Origin: UBA5436 sp050951845
GTDB lineage: Bacteria; Bacillota; Clostridia; Saccharofermentanales; DTU023
Assembly (NCBI GenBank): GCA_050951845.1
Contig: JBMNJV010000005.1
Location: 244,443-308,442 of the forward strand
Direction of reading: 5' to 3'
Length of the DNA: 64,000 bases
A program made the position numbers and the translations under genes. Positions 7,948-16,924 of this stretch are shown in pieces (position 1 is the stretch's first letter; each line of letters opens with the position of its first letter). The notes under the pieces are model-generated. The model ran no database searches, had not been told where the DNA came from, and saw only the letters and a list, made by a program, of their open reading frames with translations.

Positions 7948-9461
7948 CCGGTCTTGAATAAATCCGCTGCAATACGCTCATTCATTTGTTCAATATTCAA
8001 ATTAATGACTTCCGGATTTTGTTCACCTGAAAAGGCGGCCAAAGGAATAACAACGCCTGATTCTTCAGATAGTTCCTGCAATAAGCGCTTGTAATTTCGC
8101 TTAATATTTTTGTTTTGTTCAAAAATCGCTTCGGCCGATACTTGAACAGACAATAACGGATTCTCTATTACAGGTACGATAGTTTTGTTTGTTTTTGATG
8201 TGCTTTGCTCAAAACGTTCCAATACATCCAAAGTCAAAGCTGTATACGGATCGAAAAGATAATCTGTCTTCAGATACCAATTTCGGATTTGTTCTACAGT
8301 TTGATTGTTATTAGCATATCCGGACTGAATTAAACCGGACAATTTTTGCTTGATTTTAGGAGTTAAATTAATCCGTTCAGCTTTGAATAATTCAGTCATA
8401 ATCTGATATGTTATTTGACAATCGGAATCCGTTACCTCAAATAAAACTCGTTCTAAATTCGGTAAATAGATTTGGTCAAGAGCCGGGGTATTCGTACGTG
8501 AAAATCTGCGTTTCAGTTTGTATTTTCCCTGACGGAAAAAATCAGCAATTGCCCGGTTGTTATTGGATGCAGCAAGCAAGCTGGTCAACGGCAAGCCCAT
8601 TTTTTGCAAAAGCTGACCCGTATATAAAAAATCAAGATTCAGATTCGGGAAGGCTAATTCAAAACATTCACCATCATCAATTAATCCCTGATTCAATAAA
8701 TCAAGATAAGCCGATAACAATATAATAACCAATGCTAAATGCTGAGTAAAAGCTAAACTTCCCGCGGCGGCAAGAAATTTGTTTTGATCTTTCAGCCCTA
8801 ACCGCAATTTTTCCTGATAGAACAGATTTTGCGGAAAATATTCTACATCTTGCACTCGGCCGTTGAGCGTATATAACTTTAAAGGATGATCATTTTCATT
8901 AAAACTGTTCCGGATGTGTTGAATTTCTTTAAGGATATAAGTGTTGATCGCTTTACTATCAGTTATTAAGACAGGTTCCCATCCTGAAGCATCATGGTTC
9001 AGAGCGACTAAACTTTTCACACTTTGCAATGATTCACCGGCAATTACAAACCATTGTTCATCTTCTTTGATTACGGTTTGCAGACAAGCCAGACTAAAAG
9101 CATGTGTTAAGTCCATATAACAACTTGTCGGTCCATGTTCGGCAAACAAAAATAAAGGATTTGTTAAATACGGATTGAGCGGTTTCATTTCGTAGAGTAA
9201 CTCAGACTGAAAATGTGTCACATCGAATGCAGTTTGACATATTTGATTAATTTGTGTTTCAGACAATTCAGGTGCAAATAAATTAACTATGCGGGCTGCC
9301 CGGGCTTGAACAGAAAGCGGTTTAAGCTGATTCAAAAAATCTTGATCGATCCGCGGTAATGTACAAGGTACAAAAAGACCTCCGTGCATCGGCACACTTT
9401 CGCGCAGCATTTGAGAAAAGGTGTATTTTCTGCTCGCTTGGACAGTTGATTGATATTGCAT
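7938..9461 (-). CDS. Threonine-synthase-like protein lacking the PLP lysine
   Basis: The fold is recognisable as threonine synthase: an N-terminal YQSTVQ...YTFSQML, MHGGLFVPCTLP (the usual DGGLFVP), HGPT, and the late block SNNNRAIADFF...PALDQIYLPNLERVLFE. The HGPTxxFKD motif, whose Lys forms the Schiff base with PLP, reads HGPTSCYMD, so Met116 replaces the lysine. The SGDTG loop reads AGESLQS, and the GNFG phosphate-binding motif is absent. PLP chemistry is therefore unlikely, yet the frame is intact over 507 codons. The ATG at 9461 is chosen because it has AGGAGAATAAA upstream, starts one base after the preceding stop and matches the family N-terminus. It is the last gene of a GtrA-folC-TPR string. 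Function is unknown; it may be a regulatory or structural pseudoenzyme. Confidence 0.75.
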   Translation of the reverse strand: MQYQSTVQASRKYTFSQMLRESVPMHGGLFVPCTLPRIDQDFLNQLKPLSVQARAARIVNLFAPELSETQINQICQTAFDVTHFQSELLYEMKPLNPYLTNPLFLFAEHGPTSCYMDLTHAFSLACLQTVIKEDEQWFVIAGESLQSVKSLVALNHDASGWEPVLITDSKAINTYILKEIQHIRNSFNENDHPLKLYTLNGRVQDVEYFPQNLFYQEKLRLGLKDQNKFLAAAGSLAFTQHLALVIILLSAYLDLLNQGLIDDGECFELAFPNLNLDFLYTGQLLQKMGLPLTSLLAASNNNRAIADFFRQGKYKLKRRFSRTNTPALDQIYLPNLERVLFEVTDSDCQITYQIMTELFKAERINLTPKIKQKLSGLIQSGYANNNQTVEQIRNWYLKTDYLFDPYTALTLDVLERFEQSTSKTNKTIVPVIENPLLSVQVSAEAIFEQNKNIKRNYKRLLQELSEESGVVIPLAAFSGEQNPEVINLNIEQMNERIAADLFKTGQA

Positions 9462-9462
9462 T

Positions 9463-10377
9463 TTATTCTCCTGTTTCTCCGGTTTCTGCCCCGGATTTTT
9501 GCGTTGCCTCCTGAGCAGGTTCCTCAGCTGTTGATTCATCAGACTTTTCACTTGATTCAGAGGCTTTATCCGTTGTCTTGCTTGAATCTGCAGGTTCCGT
9601 TACAGAATAATTGTTTTGATAATCCTTCAATAATATTTGAATTTCCGATTGACCCTGCTCTGCTCTGGCTTCCATTTCCTGTTCCAGCCATTGCAAACGC
9701 CTGAGAGATTGAGCGGATTCCGTTCGGGAATTCAAAATAACCGGCCGGATTCCGAAATAAAAAATCAAAAAAACAATTCCCGCAATTGCAACAACAATTG
9801 CAGTAAATTTCAGATTAGCTTTCCTATTTTCCAAAGCCAATTCTCCGGATAAATCAACAGGATCTTCATTACCTAATTGACGATTGATCAAAGCTATTTC
9901 TTCTTTATTGGCACCGGGAGTATGTTTTTTGCGTGGTGCTTTTTCCAAAATATCCGCAATAGAAATTTCTTTCTTTACTGAACTGTATGCAGCATTGCGT
10001 TTTTTTAACAAATCTTCCTGCTGTTCAAGCAAATTTATTTCATGAGCAACCAGTTTCATCTGCTGTTGTAATAAATCGGCTTGATCTTGGTCAATATCCA
10101 ACAGGGCAACTTTTTTAAAATAATCATTCGCTTGCTTGAAATCTTCCCGGGCAGCCATGATAGTGCCGTAAAGATGAGATGCATGCGCGAACATCGGATA
10201 ATCATCAGCCACTGTTTTCAATATCGAAACCGCTTGCTCCTGTTTGCCGGATTTCAGCAAATTCAAAGCATGATTATAAGATTTAAGTGCTTTTGCAAAT
10301 TCTCGCGGTGTCGCAAATAATCCTACCTGATCGGTAGTCAATTTTTCAAAAAATTGATATTGCTTTTGCCAATTCAA
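9463..10377 (-). CDS. TPR-containing single-pass membrane protein of unknown function
   Basis: I do not recognise a specific family. Residues about 35-100 form one or two tetratricopeptide-like helical repeats (ALNLLKSGKQEQAVSILK, then LYGTIMAAREDFKQANDYF). A Gln/Leu/Glu-rich stretch at 105-130 could be a coiled coil, and a transmembrane helix at about 191-212 (FTAIVVAIAGIVFLIFYFG) follows. A Ser/Glu/Thr-rich, very acidic tail ends in AETGETGE. The start is a TTG that overlaps the folC stop (TTGA) and has GGAGG ten bases upstream, so translation is probably coupled. It is likely a membrane-bound scaffold with a cytoplasmic TPR domain. Confidence 0.75.
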   Translation of the reverse strand: MNWQKQYQFFEKLTTDQVGLFATPREFAKALKSYNHALNLLKSGKQEQAVSILKTVADDYPMFAHASHLYGTIMAAREDFKQANDYFKKVALLDIDQDQADLLQQQMKLVAHEINLLEQQEDLLKKRNAAYSSVKKEISIADILEKAPRKKHTPGANKEEIALINRQLGNEDPVDLSGELALENRKANLKFTAIVVAIAGIVFLIFYFGIRPVILNSRTESAQSLRRLQWLEQEMEARAEQGQSEIQILLKDYQNNYSVTEPADSSKTTDKASESSEKSDESTAEEPAQEATQKSGAETGETGE

Positions 10378-11945
10378 TTATTCAGTTCCTCCAATAAATT
10401 AAGTAAATATGGTCTGACTTCGCCGATCAAATAAAGTGAGCCGAACGTAACCAGCGCCAAACGCTTTTTGTATGCCAATTCATAAGCAAATTCCGTTGCC
10501 GCTTTTCTGTCAGATGAATACCAAATGTGCTTTTCATTATACAAAGGAATTTCTTCCGATTCCAGCTCGGTTAATTCCCTGATTTGATATTTAATTTGTG
10601 TTTTCAGTTGTGATTTATCTGATAATTCATTTTGTGGCTTATTTTGCTCAGCAACCTCTGGTTTTTCCCGGTTATAGAATCTGGCAAATTCGGCAGCTAA
10701 ATTTTTCGCTTTAAGTGCACGCGGAAAATCCGGACAAGTACATATAATTTCAGCAATGTCGTAAAGTTCGGAACTGCAAATAATATCCAACATTGCTTTA
10801 TAGTCTTTATCATGCAAAACACCCACTAAAAAAACTAATTTGCGATCCCTGAGAAATTTTTCCAAATGTTGTCTTAAACCGTAAACTCCTTGCTTGTTGT
10901 GAGCTCCGTCAATCATAATAAACGGCGATTGTGAAATGCATTCCAATCGGCCGGCCCATTTCGCTAAAGCTACTCCGCTCTGAATCAATTTTTCATCTTT
11001 AATAATCAAACGACAAGCTTCTATTGCCAAAGCTGCATTTTGGGCTTGATAATCACCGCCTAATTGAACATGAAAAGGTCCGGCTGCTTTATACATAAAA
11101 GTTTGACCTGTTAAATACGAGGATTGATATTCAATATCCGATCGATTGATGATTGACAACGGTGCATTGATTTTTTCAGCATGTTTCAGCAATGTTTGTT
11201 TGACATTAGATGCATCTGTTTCAGTCAGCTCCGTATCGTAAGGGTTATACACGAAAACAGGTACATCCGGTCGCATGATTCCGGCTTTTTCCGCAGCAAT
11301 TTTCGACATGGTGCTGCCTAATCTGCCTGTATGATCATAACTCAAAGCTGAAATAATCGTCGCAATCGGTTTTGTTACAACATTAGTCGCATCTAGTCTG
11401 CCGCCCATACCGGTCTCCAGGACAACCAAGTCACAACCCATTTCCGCAAAATATACAAAAGCCGCAGCGGTAATCATTTCAAATTCGGTAGGTCTGTCAA
11501 AACCCTTGAGACTCATTATTTCTACTTCATAAGCAATCAGCATTAAGGTTTTAGCAAAGTCTTCATCGCTGATTTCCGCTGAGCGGGCATCTTTATATAA
11601 ATTTTGAATTCCTTCATGACCGTCAATAACGCGAATCCGCTCGTTAAAATTTGTTAAATACGGGGAAGTAAAAAAACCTGTGCGCAAACCGGAATTTGCT
11701 GCAATGTAAGCACACATCGAACTGATTGAGCCTTTTCCGTTAGTGCCCGCTATATGAATTACCGGACAAGCATTTTGCGGATTGCCCAAACGTTCCAATA
11801 ATTGTTCAATTCTTACCAAGCCCGGTCGGATTCCGAATTTTCTGGCTTCAGCCAAATATTCAAGTGACTTTTCTAAAGACCAATACATTCCTTCTGTATT
11901 ATTTTTTTTACATTTTCTTTTTCTGATTTTTACGGTCATTATCAT
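10374..11945 (-). CDS. folC: Bifunctional folylpolyglutamate/dihydrofolate synthase
   Basis: Mur-ligase-family enzyme that adds glutamate to dihydropteroate and extends folate polyglutamate tails in the cytosol. Motifs are FGIRPGLVRIEQLLERLGNP, the P-loop HIAGTNGKGS, SPYLTNFNERIRV, the metal-binding ETGMGGRLDATNV and DGAHNKQG. A charged insertion of about 30 residues (around PEVAEQNKPQNEL) sits in the C-terminal domain, and 523 residues is longer than the usual 420-450. The ATG at 11945 overlaps the GtrA stop (ATGA) with AAAGGA upstream. A second ATG at 11939 is equally possible, and most relatives begin near MYWSLEKSLEY, so a short basic extension is present either way. Confidence 0.93.
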   Translation of the reverse strand: MIMTVKIRKRKCKKNNTEGMYWSLEKSLEYLAEARKFGIRPGLVRIEQLLERLGNPQNACPVIHIAGTNGKGSISSMCAYIAANSGLRTGFFTSPYLTNFNERIRVIDGHEGIQNLYKDARSAEISDEDFAKTLMLIAYEVEIMSLKGFDRPTEFEMITAAAFVYFAEMGCDLVVLETGMGGRLDATNVVTKPIATIISALSYDHTGRLGSTMSKIAAEKAGIMRPDVPVFVYNPYDTELTETDASNVKQTLLKHAEKINAPLSIINRSDIEYQSSYLTGQTFMYKAAGPFHVQLGGDYQAQNAALAIEACRLIIKDEKLIQSGVALAKWAGRLECISQSPFIMIDGAHNKQGVYGLRQHLEKFLRDRKLVFLVGVLHDKDYKAMLDIICSSELYDIAEIICTCPDFPRALKAKNLAAEFARFYNREKPEVAEQNKPQNELSDKSQLKTQIKYQIRELTELESEEIPLYNEKHIWYSSDRKAATEFAYELAYKKRLALVTFGSLYLIGEVRPYLLNLLEELNN

Positions 11946-12397
11946 AATTCCTTTGTTGTACTGTTGCTTTTTTTAAACACTAAATACTTACTGACGAAAT
12001 AATTTCCTAAAACGACAAATACTGAACCTAAAACTTTTACCAGCTGAAATTCATAGTCAAATATAGAAATTCTCGGATCAAAACCGATTACAGTCAGCAG
12101 GAGTTCCATTAGCCCATGCTCAAATATTAAAGATATAAAAAATCTTGAAGCGAAAAATTTGAAGATTTCCGGAAAAATGTCTTGCTCAGATCGAAAAACA
12201 AAAATCCGATTTAAAAGATAAGCAACCAAAATTGAAAAACCTATTGAAATAAAATTCGAAATTCGCCAGCTGCCGAATATAACTAAATTTTCCAACAGAG
12301 AATATGTTACCCAATTTGTTAACGTAACAATTATTCCACTGATTAAATAAAGGATAAACTCACGTTGACGGAATTTCTCCAAGATCGCTTTACTCAT
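11942..12397 (-). CDS. GtrA-family membrane protein
   Basis: Small polytopic protein of 151 residues with four predicted membrane helices (about 13-33, 44-65, 85-105 and 118-140). It has the GtrA features RQREFILYLISG, an NRIFVF motif and NYFVSKYLVF at the end. GtrA proteins are thought to move or present lipid-linked sugars for cell-surface glycosylation. No glycosyltransferase lies beside it; instead it sits between the cohesin-protein gene (gap 18 bases) and folC (4-base overlap). Family call secure, substrate unknown. Confidence 0.88.
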   Translation of the reverse strand: MSKAILEKFRQREFILYLISGIIVTLTNWVTYSLLENLVIFGSWRISNFISIGFSILVAYLLNRIFVFRSEQDIFPEIFKFFASRFFISLIFEHGLMELLLTVIGFDPRISIFDYEFQLVKVLGSVFVVLGNYFVSKYLVFKKSNSTTKEL

Positions 12398-12415
12398 TAA
12401 GAACAGAAAGCCTTC

Positions 12416-13915
12416 CTACCTTAGTCTGAGATTGTTTTTGATGATTAAAAAAATCAGAGCTCCTAAGGATCCTACTGCTGTGACAGCTAAACCACCCAGC
12501 ATCAGTTTATTATGAAGATTTACTTCATTGCCTGTCAATTTGAAAGCTTGTTCTTGTTTAGCTTGTTTCTCTTCTTTCAGATTAATTGTATTTATTTCAG
12601 TATTTTGACTATTATCTGCAGTTTGCTGCACAGTTGTAGGCATCGTTCTTGCAGTTGCAGCACTCGTAGTCGGCTCGGTTTGAGTCGTAATTGTCTGAGC
12701 TTGCCCGGTCGTAGTTTTAGTAGTATTCTGCAGCACTTCTTCCGTTTCGGCTGAAGTCATTGCAACCAAAGCAATTGTCGGTACAATTTCTATCGTTTGA
12801 ACTTCAGTTTGACTCATTACCGGCTCGGTAAACTGAGCAACTGTTGTCTGTGTGGTGACAGGTGCCAGAGTAGATATGATTTTAATCTCATCTTGTGTTG
12901 TACCGGCAGTTGCAATCTTTACAACTTCAGAAGTCGTCGTATTAGTTACACTGCTTTCATTCTCTGACTGAACAGTTGTCGGATTACTAGATTTTTCCGT
13001 TCCATCCGGTTGTGAAGTAATAATCGGTTTTCCCGTTTCAGTTGACTCGCTCGGTCCGGTTGACTCATTAGCGGTCGATTCAGCAGGCTCAGTTAAATCA
13101 CCAAGTCTGATTGATTCTATCGGCTCGGTTGTCTCACCGGATTCGGTTGTCTCTGTAGCTTCACCGGGTTTTATTGATTCGTCCGGCTCGGTTGACTCGG
13201 TCGGTTCGGTTGATTCTGCCGGTTCAGTTGATTCTGCCGGTTCGGTTGATTCGGTCGGTTCGGTTGATTCTGCCGGTTCAGTTGACTCGGTCGGTTCTGT
13301 CGATTCACTCAGTACAGATTCTGACGGTTGTAAATGCTCATCTTCAGTCGGTTGTCGGGGCGGATCCGGATCCGGTTTTTCAGGAATCTCAAGTCCCGGA
13401 TCAGCCTGTTCGCCGGGTTCAGGATTCATGATTTTTACGCCTACGGTTGTTCCGCTGACTTCCAAATTCTGAACATTTTCATAAATATCGCCATAACCGA
13501 TTTTTGATTTTACTAATTCAAAAGTTGCCTGACCGTCTGCCGAATCTTTTAACTTAAAAGTAATTGATGCAATAACCGATTCGGCATATGCCTGATCCGG
13601 CGCAAGTGGTATCGTGGATATTCTGAATTTATCAGTTCTGCCTTCTTCCAGATAAAACGGCATTGTACTTTCCTGAAACAAAGTTGCCCCGACAAGTTCA
13701 AAACGCTCCGCATCATACACTAAATCAAATTGACCTGAGGTAACAGCAATACCGCTGTTATTTACAATTGAAACCGTTATATTATCACCGGGAGACGCCT
13801 TTTCCGCTGATATAACAAATTCCGCACCCGCAGCGTAAACCGGGCGGACCGTCAAAACCCCGAGATATAAAATGCTTATTATGAATAAAAATAATTTTTT
13901 GATATATTTGCGCAT
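12416..13915 (-). CDS. Membrane-anchored cohesin-domain protein with Thr/Ser/Pro-rich linker
   Basis: Residues 1-29 are a signal peptide (cut near VYAAG). Residues about 30-165 form a cohesin-type beta sandwich (EFVISAEKASPGDNITVSI, GQFDLVYDAERFELVGA, IASITFKLKD). A long linker follows, first about seven 6-residue ESTEP(T/A) repeats, then a Thr/Gln-rich region. A single C-terminal transmembrane helix (about 470-492) ends in KNNLRLR. I see no LPxTG sorting signal, so anchoring is by the membrane helix. Cohesins bind dockerins with high affinity, and the gene 16 bases upstream encodes a dockerin protein, so the two probably form an anchored hydrolase complex. AGGAGAAAAT precedes the ATG. Confidence 0.85.
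   Translation of the reverse strand: MRKYIKKLFLFIISILYLGVLTVRPVYAAGAEFVISAEKASPGDNITVSIVNNSGIAVTSGQFDLVYDAERFELVGATLFQESTMPFYLEEGRTDKFRISTIPLAPDQAYAESVIASITFKLKDSADGQATFELVKSKIGYGDIYENVQNLEVSGTTVGVKIMNPEPGEQADPGLEIPEKPDPDPPRQPTEDEHLQPSESVLSESTEPTESTEPAESTEPTESTEPAESTEPAESTEPTESTEPDESIKPGEATETTESGETTEPIESIRLGDLTEPAESTANESTGPSESTETGKPIITSQPDGTEKSSNPTTVQSENESSVTNTTTSEVVKIATAGTTQDEIKIISTLAPVTTQTTVAQFTEPVMSQTEVQTIEIVPTIALVAMTSAETEEVLQNTTKTTTGQAQTITTQTEPTTSAATARTMPTTVQQTADNSQNTEINTINLKEEKQAKQEQAFKLTGNEVNLHNKLMLGGLAVTAVGSLGALIFLIIKNNLRLR
13184..13309 (-). repeat. Seven 18-bp tandem repeats encoding ESTEP(T/A) units
   Basis: Seven contiguous 18-base units (plus strand: CGGTTC(A/G)GTTGATTCTGC and close variants) lie inside the cohesin-protein linker. 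Units alternate between Ala and Thr versions. Such in-frame repeats can change copy number and so linker length. Confidence 0.9.
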
Positions 13916-13931
13916 ATTTTCTCCTAAAATA

Positions 13932-15989
13932 CTACTCGGATAAAGGTTCTAAATCTTGAGAAACTTGTGCATATCCTAAAACGGAACGATAAATCTGATC
14001 TGCATCCAAAATATCTACTTCCGAATCTTGCAATGCATTTGCCGCAAGCAACTGTGCATCATCCAGATTCAAATAACCTGTGATATAACGATAAATCGAA
14101 TCGACATCCAAAATATCAATATCACCGTCACGATTTACATCACCTATTAAAATAAATGTATACTTTCCTACTACATCACCGTTTTGTTTTTGTAACAGTT
14201 TATACCCGGTGGCAATTGAACCTTGAGTCACTTCCTGATCGGCAAGATTCACTATACTCAAAGAATATTGATCCTTTGTTGTTATATTACTCAAGGCATT
14301 TTCTACCAAATTCAGATTCCGGGAAGGATCTAAACCGTAAATATTGCCGTCCGGTTGAATTTGATAGACCGAACTCTCAACTCGCGGAACTTCTGCCGGC
14401 GTTTCACCATGATAGTTGACTATTATTTCATAATTACGAATTGAACCGTTGGTTGCCGTAACCGTAATCAGAATCGGGTTTTTGCCTTCTTTTAAAAAAT
14501 AAGATCCCCGGCCGGTAACTCCGGCATAAGGATTGTATGGTGTCGCATCTATCGTAATTTCGGAATTCGGAGCATATACTTCCAAGGAATAAGAATAAGT
14601 GGAACTCTCAAAACCGGGTAATAATGCTCCGTCAATCGTGATTGACCGCAACCAGTTATTAGGTGTACCCGAACCGCCGGTCGGATAGGGTACAGGCAAA
14701 TCAGGTATTGAAGTGAAAACAGGAATTAAAAATTCTTTCGGTTCGGCCAGACTCCCTTGTGTTGCATAAGCTTGATACATCGTACGCGCTTCGCTTTGCG
14801 GAGCAAATACATTCGCCATATACTGATGCCAATAGTCCGGACCATGTCTTAAATCGAATTTCTGAAAATATAAAGTATTTTGCAAATTATTAATATAGTC
14901 TCTTCCCAAAAAGATTGCCCCCCCGGTAATTGATCTTTCAGGTGTATTCCAGGGAATCAGAATTCGCTCATTGGCTTCAGGATTGTTTTTGTAGCCGTCC
15001 CGGGCAAAGACTAAACCTTCATAGACCGGATCCGCACCGTAAGCACCGATATTAAAGAAATTATAATAACCTTCAACTCCGGGATAAGTACCGCTTGAAG
15101 AACCGGAACCGTTGGGTGAAACTTCCTGTCTGACTCTGGCGATCAGATGATAAGGAGATACCAGTGAAGTCGCTGCGGCATTATGAAAGATATTCGCATA
15201 TTCATCGGAATCCATAAATGTTCCGGCCAGTTGATCCCGGATACCTTGCCAATTCTGAACATCAGCATTATAGCTCAGACTTTCAAATTGAAAGATATGC
15301 TGTTCATCCAAAAAATTTCTCGGATCAAGCTGATGGGCAATTATTTCTTTACTCGCAGCAACCCAGCCTCGTTCTTTCTCAATCCATTGATTGGTTTCCT
15401 TATTAAAATCCGCTGACGAAGTTGATTTCAGTGCATCCTCTGATGTAGAGGGAACGAAGTTAATTGAATTATCAGGCTTATACTGACCGTTGAGTGCAGA
15501 ATTAAAGTCTACATTTAATTTGATCGGTGTAAAAAGCCAATTCGGATATTTTTTATGTAATTTATGTAAACCGGCTCGATAAGAATACGGAAAACCCTGC
15601 TCTTCAAGATAGTTCTCGAAATTCTGATCATTGGCCGCCGGCGGCAACTCAAAATCCCAGGGAGCAAATTCTATAAATTGAGCAGATACATAGCCGTCCT
15701 GATTTCTAAAGTCTATTCTATACCAATTTGTATCACCGTTAATTGCCTGACCTTCAGCATGCTCCAAAAGCAGAATTTCCTGACCGGCCGGAATTGAGCC
15801 GATCGGATTATGCAATAAGTCGGGAGTTTTTCTGATATTAAGACTGGGCTCGGCAATAACCTTTGCCTCAATCGGAAAATTCAATTCAGCTACAGTTTCC
15901 CGATTAAAAAGCAAAGTAACAGGAATTATGCTCAATAAAAAGACAGCAATAATAATTGTACTGATATTTTTCGCACGTTCTTTATTCAT
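13932..15989 (-). CDS. Secreted SH3/glucosaminidase/cadherin-like/dockerin protein (peptidoglycan hydrolase)
   Basis: An N-terminal signal-anchor helix (residues 9-28) is followed by a bacterial SH3 domain (about 42-105; LNIRKTP, GYVSAQFIEF). A LytD-type N-acetylglucosaminidase domain spans about 130-395 (FPYSYRAGLHKLHKKYPNW, ASKEIIAHQLDPRNFL, VSPYHLIARVRQEVS with the likely catalytic Glu, GYYNFFNIGAYG). A cadherin-like beta-sandwich lies at about 440-530. A type I dockerin occupies 616-673. Its first Ca loop is canonical (DVNRDGDIDILD); the second (NALQDSEVDILD) lacks the usual Asn. It probably cuts glycan strands during wall remodelling and is held at the surface by the cohesin protein encoded next. 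GGAG lies six bases before the ATG. Confidence 0.88.
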   Translation of the reverse strand: MNKERAKNISTIIIAVFLLSIIPVTLLFNRETVAELNFPIEAKVIAEPSLNIRKTPDLLHNPIGSIPAGQEILLLEHAEGQAINGDTNWYRIDFRNQDGYVSAQFIEFAPWDFELPPAANDQNFENYLEEQGFPYSYRAGLHKLHKKYPNWLFTPIKLNVDFNSALNGQYKPDNSINFVPSTSEDALKSTSSADFNKETNQWIEKERGWVAASKEIIAHQLDPRNFLDEQHIFQFESLSYNADVQNWQGIRDQLAGTFMDSDEYANIFHNAAATSLVSPYHLIARVRQEVSPNGSGSSSGTYPGVEGYYNFFNIGAYGADPVYEGLVFARDGYKNNPEANERILIPWNTPERSITGGAIFLGRDYINNLQNTLYFQKFDLRHGPDYWHQYMANVFAPQSEARTMYQAYATQGSLAEPKEFLIPVFTSIPDLPVPYPTGGSGTPNNWLRSITIDGALLPGFESSTYSYSLEVYAPNSEITIDATPYNPYAGVTGRGSYFLKEGKNPILITVTATNGSIRNYEIIVNYHGETPAEVPRVESSVYQIQPDGNIYGLDPSRNLNLVENALSNITTKDQYSLSIVNLADQEVTQGSIATGYKLLQKQNGDVVGKYTFILIGDVNRDGDIDILDVDSIYRYITGYLNLDDAQLLAANALQDSEVDILDADQIYRSVLGYAQVSQDLEPLSE

Positions 15990-16118
15990 CAGCTACTCCA
16001 AACATTTGTCGTAAAATAATTTTAACATGCCGAAAAGCTATTCTGTACAAGAAAACCTGCACGTGATACAGATTTATTATGTCTGTAAAATCATTGCAAC
16101 AATAATCGAAATCAGAGA

Positions 16119-16877
16119 TTATTTTGTAATAGTAATGTCGTTTTGCGATGCTTGTAATTGATCCAGATTTAATTGATAAGCCGGCAGAATATTATCGATA
16201 AACCATTGTAATTCCGGCGAACTGTCATTAATCAATTTTTCTTTGGTTGCTTCTGCCGCATCAACAAATTCCGTATTACCCTGCTTTATTTCAATAATAC
16301 ATTTGATATAAGCAGCTAAACGATCTGCCTGTTTGATCATTTTTTTCAGATATACTTTTTCGGAAATTGTCTCATTTTCAGCAGATTCAGCATTTTCCGT
16401 ATCTGCTGAGTTTACGTTATCAGCATCATTTAAGTTATTTGCAAAAATTTCTTCTTTTTTCAGATTGGAATTTCGGGACAAATTATCCGGATCCTGAGAA
16501 AAGTATTCAGCATAGCGCTGCCGGAGTTTTTCAGGCAGCATTTTAAGCAGATGCTCAATCGCATAATTCTCAACTTCGGAATATTGTGAGCGCATTTGTA
16601 AATTGAAATACTTGACCGGTGTCGGCAAATCTCCGGTAACTATTTCACCTGCATCGTGGTATAAGGCATACAAAACAACCTCGCCCGGATCCGGCTGAGG
16701 CTGTTCTTCGGGGAAATAGACCTGGCGTATTTCAGATAAAGCATGGGCAAGTAATGCAACGTCAAAAGTATGCTCTTTTAAGTTTTCTTTTTCCGTATTG
16801 CGCATCAGGCCCCAACGCTCAATATATTTCATTCTGTATAACATTGCGAAAAAAGTTATCGGATAATTATCTTTCAT
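16119..16877 (-). CDS. YfbR-like HD-domain 5'-nucleotidase
   Basis: HD-superfamily phosphohydrolase. YfbR removes phosphate from deoxyribonucleoside 5'-monophosphates. The metal and catalytic motifs are present: MRNTEKENLKEHTFDVALLAH (first His), YHDAGEIVTGDLPTPVKY (HD pair) and QADRLAAYIKCIIE (last Asp). About 40 residues rich in Asn, Ala and Glu (about 148-188) are inserted before the last motif, so the protein (252 residues) is longer than the usual 190-200. It follows dgt by 38 bases on the same strand, so two deoxynucleotide-pool enzymes appear co-transcribed. A 23-base tandem duplication between them repeats the ribosome site. Confidence 0.85.
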   Translation of the reverse strand: MKDNYPITFFAMLYRMKYIERWGLMRNTEKENLKEHTFDVALLAHALSEIRQVYFPEEQPQPDPGEVVLYALYHDAGEIVTGDLPTPVKYFNLQMRSQYSEVENYAIEHLLKMLPEKLRQRYAEYFSQDPDNLSRNSNLKKEEIFANNLNDADNVNSADTENAESAENETISEKVYLKKMIKQADRLAAYIKCIIEIKQGNTEFVDAAEATKEKLINDSSPELQWFIDNILPAYQLNLDQLQASQNDITITK

Positions 16878-16880
16878 ATT

Positions 16881-16924
16881 ATTACCTTAGAGTTAGATTT
16901 GTTATTACCTTAGAGTCAGATTTG
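16881..16924 (-). repeat. 23-base tandem duplication carrying the ribosome site
   Basis: ATTACCTTAGAG(T/C... TTAG/TCAG)ATTTG occurs at 16881-16901 and again at 16904-16924, with one mismatch. On the minus strand each copy contains CTCTAAGGTAATAA, the putative ribosome site of the HD phosphatase. The upstream copy also covers the dgt stop codon. Confidence 0.85.
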
